This document shows positions 1 through 5,451 of a stretch of 5,451 nt of DNA, piece after piece. Location: positions 1 through 5,451 of the forward strand of contig CAZJGS010000158.1 of assembly GCA_964545735.1 (NCBI GenBank), written 5' to 3'. A program made the position numbers and the translations under genes. The notes under the pieces are model-generated. The model ran no database searches and had not been told where the DNA came from. It saw only the letters and a list, made by a program, of their open reading frames with translations. Numbering within the stretch: the stretch's first letter is position 1; each line of letters opens with the position of its first letter. Source of the DNA: Pleomorphochaeta sp964545735 (GTDB taxonomy: Bacteria > Spirochaetota > Spirochaetia > Sphaerochaetales > Sphaerochaetaceae).

Positions 1-12
1 TTACTTCTATAT

Positions 13-18
13 AAAGGA
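13..18 (+). promoter_or_regulatory. Ribosome binding site of uvsE
   Basis: AAAGGA lies six bases before the ATG at 25. It supports that start even though the reading frame stays open to the window edge. The promoter must lie upstream of the window. Confidence 0.7.
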
Positions 19-24
19 AAACAA

Positions 25-1284
25 ATGGCTATTGGATATGCTTGCTTACAAGTTGGAAGTGATAATACAAAATTTTCAACACTTCAAATAAAAACTTTTA
101 CCGAAGAAAAATTTGTATCAGTTGTTATGACCAATTTAAATGCTTTAGAGCAAATTATTAAATATAATATAATCAACGATATTAAATTGTTTAGAATTAG
201 CTCTGATATTATACCACTAGCCTCTCACTCTATAAATGAGCTTCCTTGGTGGCAAATGTTTGAAGATAAATTTAAGTCTTTAGGGGCCCTTATAAAAGAA
301 AATAATATAAGGGTTTCAATGCACCCTGGCCAATATACTGTAATCAATTCTCCAAACCAGGAGGTAGTTGAAAAATCTTTTAAAGATTTAATATATCACA
401 ATAAATTTCTAGAATGTCTTAATTGTGATAATACTAGTAAATTAGTTTTACATATTGGTGGCGTTTATTCTGATAAAAAAAGTGCAATAGAGAGATTTAT
501 TAAGAATTTTGACAATTTAGATATAGCAATTAAAAACCGATTAATCATTGAAAATGATGATAAATCTTATAATATTGAAGAATTATTATATATATCAAGT
601 AGAATTAATATTCCTGTTGTTTTTGATAACCTTCATCATGAACTTAATTCACCAATCAAAAATGACTTTAGTGTTAACCAATGGATTGAAAAGTGTAGTA
701 AGAGTTGGAAAGAGATGGATGGAAAGCAAAAAACTCACTACTCTCAAAGTGCTAATGATTACAAAAATGGAGCTCATTCGAAATACATAATAGGAGAGAA
801 ATTTCTCTCTTACTATAATAATTTAACAAATAAAAATATTGATATTATGCTTGAAGTTAAAGACAAAAATCTCTCAGCTGTTAAATGTAATTTACTCACT
901 TCAAACAACTTTAAAATAAGCTCTCTTGAAAAAGAGTGGGCACAATATAAGTATTATGTATTAAGCAAGTCAGCTAATATATATAAAGAGATTAGAGTTT
1001 TATTAAATGACAAACAATCAAACAATTCTCTACCTTTTTATAAACTATTAGAGCAAGCTATAGAACTAGAAGAATCTAAAAAAGCCCAAATAAACACACT
1101 CCAGCATATGTGGGGCTACTTTAAAAAAGTCGCTAGTGATAAAGAAAAAGAAAAGTTTATTAAATTATTAGATAGCTATTCTAATAATAAAAAAACACTC
1201 GCTTCAGTAAAAAATTATGTTTATAAATTATCAAATAAAGATTCCATTGAATATCTATTAGATTCACTATATTTTTATATTTAG
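25..1284 (+). CDS. uvsE: UV damage endonuclease UvsE/UVDE fused to a C-terminal DUF1722 (YbgA-like) domain
   Basis: This 419-residue protein is a UV damage endonuclease, a TIM-barrel, metal-dependent enzyme that nicks DNA 5' of UV photoproducts and abasic sites to start a repair route separate from UvrABC. All eight metal ligands of the family can be placed: H100 (MHPGQYT), H143 (HIGG), E176 (IENDDK), D201 and H204 (FDNLHH), H238 (KTHYS), H251 (GAHSKY) and E277 (MLEVKDK). K236 matches the modified lysine of the Thermus enzyme, and Q103-Y104 match its lesion-probing pair. Typical enzymes end near residue 300. Here residues about 303-417 form an extra helical domain with W305, YK at 308-309 and LQHMWGYFKK at 359-368, which I recognise as DUF1722. 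The ATG at 25 fits the usual family start (M-x-IGYACL) and follows AAGGA. The frame has no upstream stop inside the window. A hydrolase gene follows after 11 bases. The endonuclease call is very firm; the DUF1722 call is strong but made by eye. Confidence 0.95.
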   Translation: MAIGYACLQVGSDNTKFSTLQIKTFTEEKFVSVVMTNLNALEQIIKYNIINDIKLFRISSDIIPLASHSINELPWWQMFEDKFKSLGALIKENNIRVSMHPGQYTVINSPNQEVVEKSFKDLIYHNKFLECLNCDNTSKLVLHIGGVYSDKKSAIERFIKNFDNLDIAIKNRLIIENDDKSYNIEELLYISSRINIPVVFDNLHHELNSPIKNDFSVNQWIEKCSKSWKEMDGKQKTHYSQSANDYKNGAHSKYIIGEKFLSYYNNLTNKNIDIMLEVKDKNLSAVKCNLLTSNNFKISSLEKEWAQYKYYVLSKSANIYKEIRVLLNDKQSNNSLPFYKLLEQAIELEESKKAQINTLQHMWGYFKKVASDKEKEKFIKLLDSYSNNKKTLASVKNYVYKLSNKDSIEYLLDSLYFYI

Positions 1285-1288
1285 GAGA
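1283..1288 (+). promoter_or_regulatory. Ribosome binding site of the alpha/beta hydrolase, overlapping the uvsE stop codon
   Basis: AGGAGA ends seven bases before the ATG at 1296, and its first two bases are the last two of the uvsE TAG stop (1282-1284). Ribosomes finishing uvsE would be placed right at this site, which suggests translational coupling. This is the strongest Shine-Dalgarno in the window. Confidence 0.85.
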
Positions 1289-1295
1289 TATCCAA

Positions 1296-2006
1296 ATGAA
1301 GAAAAAAAACCGTGCCTTAAAAATTACAACTATTTCTATTCTTAGTTTGATAGCTATATTATTTTTGAGTTTTTATCTTTATACCTTAGATTATTACAGA
1401 GCTGATTCTAGTGCAACTAGTTTATTAAATGATAGCAATTCAAATATTGAACAAATGGGTGATTTAACTATTCTTTACCCTCCTAATATTAAGGATAAAA
1501 ATATTGGACTTATCTTTTACCCTGGGGGTAAAGTTGAAGATATATCATATCTACCTTTACTAAAACAGATTTCAGATAAGGGTATTACTTGTATTTTAGT
1601 GAAAATGCCTCTTAATTTAGCTGTATTTAATACAAAGGCAGCCAACAATATTATTCCAAAATTTGAAAATATAGATTCTTGGTATTTAGCTGGGCATTCT
1701 CTTGGAGGTGCTATGGCGAGTGGTTATATGGAAAATAATTATAAAAGGTTTGAAGGATTAATCCTGCTTGGAGCATATCCTATAAATGATGCTCCTATAG
1801 ATACTTTAAACATTTATGGTACACAAGATATAGCCTTGGATTTATCAAAACTAGAGGGTTTCGAAAATACATATGAGATTAAAGGTGGAAACCATGCTTA
1901 TTTTGGAAATTATGGAGTTCAAAAGGGAGACGGGATTCCTTCCATTTCTAGAGAGGAACAACAAGCTATAGCAGTTGAGAAAATAATGGAATTTATCAAT
2001 AAATAA
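1296..2006 (+). CDS. Membrane-anchored alpha/beta hydrolase (Abhydrolase_5-like)
   Basis: This 236-residue protein has a basic N-terminus (MKKKNRALK) followed by a hydrophobic stretch at about residues 10-30. I read that as an uncleaved membrane anchor with the enzyme outside the membrane; no lipobox is seen. The rest is a compact alpha/beta hydrolase. FYPGG at 74-78 is the likely oxyanion-hole loop, GHSLGG at 133-138 carries the nucleophile S135, D178 (YGTQD) is the likely acid and H200 (GGNHAYFG) the catalytic histidine. The segment after the histidine (YGVQKGDG, then ISREEQQ) is typical of a small Firmicute family often labelled only 'alpha/beta hydrolase'. The substrate is unknown; an ester or peptide-like cell-envelope or xenobiotic substrate is possible, but nothing here selects one. 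It lies 11 bases after uvsE with an overlapping ribosome binding site, so it probably shares its transcript, though no functional link to DNA repair is evident. The fold and triad are well supported. Confidence 0.9.
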   Translation: MKKKNRALKITTISILSLIAILFLSFYLYTLDYYRADSSATSLLNDSNSNIEQMGDLTILYPPNIKDKNIGLIFYPGGKVEDISYLPLLKQISDKGITCILVKMPLNLAVFNTKAANNIIPKFENIDSWYLAGHSLGGAMASGYMENNYKRFEGLILLGAYPINDAPIDTLNIYGTQDIALDLSKLEGFENTYEIKGGNHAYFGNYGVQKGDGIPSISREEQQAIAVEKIMEFINK

Positions 2007-2017
2007 TAGCAAAGCAT

Positions 2018-2045
2018 TAGACTTTTACTCCAGATTAGTTATAAA
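2018..2045 (+). promoter_or_regulatory. Candidate sigma-A promoter for the PLD-helicase gene
   Basis: TAGACT at 2018-2023 (4 of 6 matches to TTGACA) and TATAAA at 2040-2045 (5 of 6 to TATAAT) are separated by 16 bases. Transcription would start near 2052, shortly before the helicase gene. In such AT-rich DNA, chance matches to the -10 are common. The intact GAC core of the -35 and the position in the only sizeable + strand gap favour it. Confidence 0.35.
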
Positions 2046-2086
2046 CAAAGAATATTGATTAAATTCCTAGTAGAAAACTATCTTTT

Positions 2087-4999
2087 ATGATCTTTACTTA
2101 TAGAATATCCCATGATAAGCTGCTAGCAATGAATAATAATGATACCATCATACTAAAAGCAACTGAATACGGACTGCTTGATGATAATATAGAAGCAAAA
2201 GTAGGATTTTCCCCTCAATTAATAATTAATGATCATAAAAAAGGCTTAAAGGTATTAACTCAACTAAAAAAAGAATTAGATACTTGTAGTAGTTTTTGCT
2301 TCTCAGTAGCTTTTATAACCTATAGTGGAATAAACATTTTACTTGAGAAATTAAAAGAACTAGAAAATAAAAATATACAAGGTAAAATCATAACTTCGAA
2401 TTATCTAAATTTTTCAGAACCAAAAGCTTTAGAAAGACTACTAGAATTTTCTAACTTAGATATTCATATTTATGAAAAAGCGGCATTTCACATCAAAGGA
2501 TATATGTTTGATCATAAACAATATCATTCTCTATTCGTTGGAAGCTCAAACTTAACTCACCAAGCACTGCTATCAAACAAAGAATGGAATCTAAAAATAT
2601 CTGGGAAAGAAAATGGTGCTTTACTAAAAAATATTAATAATGAAATCGAGACCCTTTATAAAGACTCCATTCCACTGACTAAACAGTGGTTAGAGGCATA
2701 TACACTAAAATATAATGAGACAAAAGAGTTAAGAAAAAGTGTAAAAGAGTTTAATATAAAAACCCTCACATTAGAGCCAAACTTTATGCAAAGAAAAGCT
2801 GTAGAAGCTTTAAGTGAATTGAGAGAAAATGGTGAAACAAAAGCTATTCTAGTATCGGCTACAGGAACTGGTAAAACTTATCTTTCAGCTTTTGATGTTA
2901 AAGCTGCAAAACCAAAAAAACTATTATTTCTTGCACATAGAGAGCAATTATTAATTCAAGCTGAAGAAAGTTTTAAAACAGTCTTAGGCTCTGAGATAAA
3001 GAGCGGCTTTTTATCTGGTAAATCTAAAGAATATGATTGTGATTATTTGTTTTCAACAATGAATATGATGGCAAAAGAAAATATATATTCTACCTTTTCT
3101 CCTAAGGAATTTGATTACATCATTATTGATGAAGCCCACAGATCAGCTTCTAACAGTTATCAAAATATAATAAATTATTTTAAACCTAAATTCCTTTTTG
3201 GAATGACTGCAACTCCAAGTAGAACAGATGCTAAAGATGTACTCGCCTACTTTGATAATAATATTGCTCTTAAAATAAACCTTCAACAAGCAATGGAATT
3301 TGACCTGCTATGTCCTTTCCATTATTTTGGAATATCTGAAATATCAATTGATGGTGAAATAATAAATGATAATACAGATATAAACAAATTAAGCTCCAGA
3401 GAAAGAGTTAAGAACATTATTGATAAAATAAAATATTATGGATACTCTAGTAATAGAGCTAAAGGCTTAATTTTTTGTAGTAGAAATAAAGAGGCTAAAG
3501 ATCTTTCTAATAAGTTTAATAATAAAGGTTATAAAACACTAGCTCTATCAGGAGAGAGTTCTCAACAAGAGAGAGAAAGTGCTATAACAAGACTTGAGAG
3601 AGATGAAAGGGATGAAAACAGTCTTGATTATATTTTTACTGTTGATATCTTCAATGAAGGTGTAGATATACCTTCAATTAATCAAATAATTCTACTAAGA
3701 CCAACTCAATCTGCTGTTATTTTTATTCAACAACTTGGACGGGGATTGAGAAAATGGAATGAAAAAGAATTTGTTGTGGTTTTAGACTTTATTGGTAACT
3801 ATGAAAATAATTATTACATTCCTATGGCACTATCAAGTGATAAATCATTTAACAGAGAAGTAATTAGAAAAACCGTAAGTGATGGCTCATCCTTCTTAGC
3901 AGGTTGCTCAACTATAGAATTTGATCAAATATCTAAACATCAAATTTATAAAGCTATAGACAACAGTAAACTTGGTGGTAAAAAAAATATAAAAGAAGCT
4001 TATACCCAATTAAAAAATGAACTAGCCCATATTCCATCTTTCAAAGAATTTGAGAGAAATGCAGCCGTAGCTTTAGATATAGTTATTGATAATTATGGAT
4101 CCTACTATCAACTAGTAAAGGATTGTGAAAAAGATAATAATCCATATAATCTTTCATCAAATGAACTTATAGCTTTGAATTTTATCACAAAAAAGATTGG
4201 CAAAGGCAAACATTATCAGTCTATAGATTTGCTGAAACAGCTAATACACTTTTCAAATACTTATGTAAATGAATCAGATTTAAAATATGAAACCAAATCT
4301 ATTAAAACAGCATATACCGTTTTATCTCATCAATATAATACAATTGCTAATACAGAAAAATGTTTACAAGAGCATCAAGCTTGTATTTTAGCTGAAAAAT
4401 CAAATAATTATATAACAACGTCCCAAACTTTAAAAACCTATATTCAAAATCCTACCTTTGTAAATTGCGTGAATGACGTTTTAAAATATGCAGAGCAGCA
4501 ATTTAAAGAAAACTATATTAAACAGTACAAAAATACTAATTTATCCTTGTTTAAACAATATTCGTATGAAGAGGTTTGTAAGGCACTTAACTGGGAAAAA
4601 AATCAATCAGCAGTCATGAATGGCTATATGTTTAATGAAAAAACCAACACCTTTCCTGTATTTATAAATTATGAAAAGGAAGAAGAAGCAATTAACTACC
4701 AAGATCACTTTGAGTCAAACAACACAATGATTGCTATCTCTAAAAAAACTAGAAAAATTGGAAGTAAAGATTGGAAATATATTTATGAAGCAAAACAAAG
4801 AAATACTAAAATTTACTTGTTTGTTAGAAAAAATAAAGCCTCTACTAATTCTAAAGATTTTTATTTTTTAGGAGAAATTGAGCCCATTGGTGATGCCCAG
4901 GAGATAAAAATCCAAAATACAATAGCTTTTAAAATAAGATATAAATTGGAAACTCCTGTTCGAGAAGATATTTATGAATATTTTACTATTGCTGAGTAG
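2087..4999 (+). CDS. HKD/PLD-nuclease, SF2 DEAH helicase and DUF3427 fusion protein
   Basis: This 970-residue protein has three parts. Residues about 45-200 are an HKD nuclease (COG3886-like) domain: H135-x-K137, D142 and GSSN at 152-155 form one complete HxK(x4)D...GSxN motif, so two chains would be needed for a usual PLD active site. Residues about 228-570 are a full superfamily 2 helicase core of the SSL2/Res type: Q235 in the Q-motif region, Walker A ATGTGKT at 258-264, DEAH at 348-351, TAT at 374-376, motif V EGVDIP at 524-529 and motif VI QQLGRGLR at 548-555. Residues about 600-970 are helical and then DUF3427-like (SYEEVCKALNW at 826-836, YFLGEIEPIG at 926-935). It is predicted to be a cytoplasmic ATP-driven translocase with a nuclease head, probably in DNA restriction, repair or phage defence; the target is unknown. 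No Shine-Dalgarno precedes the ATG at 2087. The in-frame ATG at 2129 (M15) is an alternative that gives a more family-like N-terminus. The 3' end overlaps the convergent Nudix gene by 14 bases. The frame is intact. Confidence 0.92.
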   Translation: MIFTYRISHDKLLAMNNNDTIILKATEYGLLDDNIEAKVGFSPQLIINDHKKGLKVLTQLKKELDTCSSFCFSVAFITYSGINILLEKLKELENKNIQGKIITSNYLNFSEPKALERLLEFSNLDIHIYEKAAFHIKGYMFDHKQYHSLFVGSSNLTHQALLSNKEWNLKISGKENGALLKNINNEIETLYKDSIPLTKQWLEAYTLKYNETKELRKSVKEFNIKTLTLEPNFMQRKAVEALSELRENGETKAILVSATGTGKTYLSAFDVKAAKPKKLLFLAHREQLLIQAEESFKTVLGSEIKSGFLSGKSKEYDCDYLFSTMNMMAKENIYSTFSPKEFDYIIIDEAHRSASNSYQNIINYFKPKFLFGMTATPSRTDAKDVLAYFDNNIALKINLQQAMEFDLLCPFHYFGISEISIDGEIINDNTDINKLSSRERVKNIIDKIKYYGYSSNRAKGLIFCSRNKEAKDLSNKFNNKGYKTLALSGESSQQERESAITRLERDERDENSLDYIFTVDIFNEGVDIPSINQIILLRPTQSAVIFIQQLGRGLRKWNEKEFVVVLDFIGNYENNYYIPMALSSDKSFNREVIRKTVSDGSSFLAGCSTIEFDQISKHQIYKAIDNSKLGGKKNIKEAYTQLKNELAHIPSFKEFERNAAVALDIVIDNYGSYYQLVKDCEKDNNPYNLSSNELIALNFITKKIGKGKHYQSIDLLKQLIHFSNTYVNESDLKYETKSIKTAYTVLSHQYNTIANTEKCLQEHQACILAEKSNNYITTSQTLKTYIQNPTFVNCVNDVLKYAEQQFKENYIKQYKNTNLSLFKQYSYEEVCKALNWEKNQSAVMNGYMFNEKTNTFPVFINYEKEEEAINYQDHFESNNTMIAISKKTRKIGSKDWKYIYEAKQRNTKIYLFVRKNKASTNSKDFYFLGEIEPIGDAQEIKIQNTIAFKIRYKLETPVREDIYEYFTIAE

Positions 5000-5381
5000 A
5001 ATTAATCAACTTCTCTACAACAGGTCTATCTGCATCAGCCCAGTCTAGGGTATTTAAATCAGATACATCTAACCACTTATCTTCTACATGTTCATTTCGA
5101 CTCAAAAGGCCTTCTTTGATACTACATAGATAGCAATGCATGGTGATAAAGAAAAATTTATATTGATGCTCCACTGTCATAAAGTATTTATTTACATCAA
5201 TAGTAGCGTTTAACTCTTCATGAATTTCTCTAATAAGGGCAGAGCTTGCATCCTCTCCCTTTTCAATTTTACCACCTGGAAACTCCCATTTAAGAGCTAC
5301 CTCACCCTTATTATCACGTCTTGCACAATATATTTTCTTATCTTTGATTATAATAGCTGCAACAACTTCAATTCTTTTCAT
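4986..5381 (-). CDS. MutT-like Nudix hydrolase ((d)NTP pyrophosphohydrolase)
   Basis: This 131-residue cytoplasmic enzyme belongs to the MutT/NudG-like Nudix group, which hydrolyses (d)NTPs, often oxidised or modified, to the monophosphate and pyrophosphate. The Nudix box runs from G37 to A59 (GX5EX7REUXEEXGU): G37, E43, R51, E52, E55 and E56 are all present, so metal binding should be intact. The final glycine is replaced by N58, which I recall as common in this subgroup. WEFPGGK at 32-38 and DADRPVVEKL near the C-terminus (116-125) also fit (deoxy)nucleoside triphosphate pyrophosphohydrolases. The ATG at 5381 was chosen because it follows AGGG at six bases and begins with the normal first beta strand (KRIEVVAAII). 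The frame could extend to a TTG at 5426, but that adds 15 residues with no family counterpart. The gene converges on the PLD-helicase gene and overlaps its last 14 bases. The family is certain; the substrate (8-oxo-dGTP, a CTP derivative or another) cannot be told. Confidence 0.93.
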   Translation of the reverse strand: MKRIEVVAAIIIKDKKIYCARRDNKGEVALKWEFPGGKIEKGEDASSALIREIHEELNATIDVNKYFMTVEHQYKFFFITMHCYLCSIKEGLLSRNEHVEDKWLDVSDLNTLDWADADRPVVEKLINSTQQ

Positions 5382-5387
5382 AATAGT

Positions 5388-5391
5388 CCCT
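5388..5391 (-). promoter_or_regulatory. Ribosome binding site that decides the Nudix start
   Basis: Read on the minus strand, AGGG lies six bases before the ATG at 5381 (AGGGACTATT, then ATG). No comparable site precedes the TTG at 5426, so this motif supports the shorter 131-residue protein. Confidence 0.65.
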
Positions 5392-5414
5392 ATAAACAAT
5401 GAATTTCTAATAAA

Positions 5415-5443
5415 GTTATATAACAAGTAAAAAAATAAGATTA
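5415..5443 (-). promoter_or_regulatory. Weak promoter candidate for the Nudix gene
   Basis: On the minus strand TATAAC (5420-5415) matches 5 of 6 bases of the -10 consensus. The hexamer 17 bases upstream (TAATCT, 5443-5438) is a poor -35. The position, about 35 bases before the start codon, is reasonable, but the DNA is so AT-rich that the match could be chance. Confidence 0.22.
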
Positions 5444-5451
5444 ATTAATAA

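Noticed and set aside
548..790. 80-codon + strand reading frame inside uvsE
   Set aside because: It is an out-of-frame shadow of a clearly conserved UVDE region containing metal-ligand motifs, and its translation is low-complexity with no recognisable domain.
2067..2086. Possible terminator hairpin between the hydrolase and helicase genes
   Set aside because: The stem (TAGT/ACTA around AGAAA) has only four pairs and the following T stretch is short. It lies right at the next start codon, so it is not a convincing intrinsic terminator.
3973..3990. A-run in the helicase gene as a possible phase-variation or frameshift site
   Set aside because: Runs of seven or eight A are expected at this base composition, the frame is intact through the stop, and there is no alternative-frame product worth expressing.
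5220..5402. 60-codon + strand reading frame opposite the Nudix gene
   Set aside because: It lies antisense to the Nudix box and leader, has no ribosome binding site and has a translation without family features.
5382..5426. Nudix N-terminal extension from a TTG codon (15 extra residues)
   Set aside because: The TTG has no Shine-Dalgarno, while the downstream ATG at 5381 has AGGG at good spacing and begins at the normal family N-terminus.
1..5451. CRISPR array, tRNA/rRNA, insertion sequence or long terminal repeats
   Set aside because: No regularly spaced repeats, tRNA-like cloverleaf sequence, transposase domain or flanking inverted repeats could be seen; coding sequence fills nearly the whole window.

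Overview
The window is strongly AT-rich, with short intergenic gaps and good AGGAG/AAGGA-type ribosome binding sites in front of three of its four genes. The protein families (a B. subtilis-type UV endonuclease, a membrane-anchored alpha/beta hydrolase, and a PLD-helicase-DUF3427 protein beside a MutT-like Nudix enzyme) suggest a low-GC Firmicute, probably Clostridia or a relative. That assignment is inferred from composition and remembered homologs, not from a search.

Left part (1-2006, + strand): a UV damage endonuclease (UvsE/UVDE) with all eight expected metal ligands carries a C-terminal domain that I read as DUF1722 (YbgA family). Only 11 bases later comes an N-terminally anchored alpha/beta hydrolase. 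Its Shine-Dalgarno overlaps the uvsE stop codon, so the two are probably cotranscribed and translationally coupled. An 80-base gap (2007-2086) follows. It holds a plausible promoter but no convincing terminator.

Right part (2087-5451): a 970-codon multidomain protein combines an N-terminal HKD (phospholipase D-type) nuclease domain, a complete superfamily 2 helicase core and a long C-terminal DUF3427-type region. Facing it on the minus strand is a 131-residue MutT-like Nudix hydrolase. The two converge and their coding ends overlap by 14 bases. The last 70 bases (5382-5451) hold the Nudix leader: a good ribosome binding site and a weak promoter candidate.

Three of the four genes point to DNA damage, nucleotide-pool cleaning or nucleic-acid defence. 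UvsE nicks next to UV lesions, the PLD-helicase resembles restriction or defence motors, and the Nudix enzyme would hydrolyse damaged or unwanted (d)NTPs. The least explained parts are the UvsE-DUF1722 fusion and the PLD-helicase-DUF3427/Nudix pair. No RNA gene, CRISPR array, insertion sequence or long repeat was seen.
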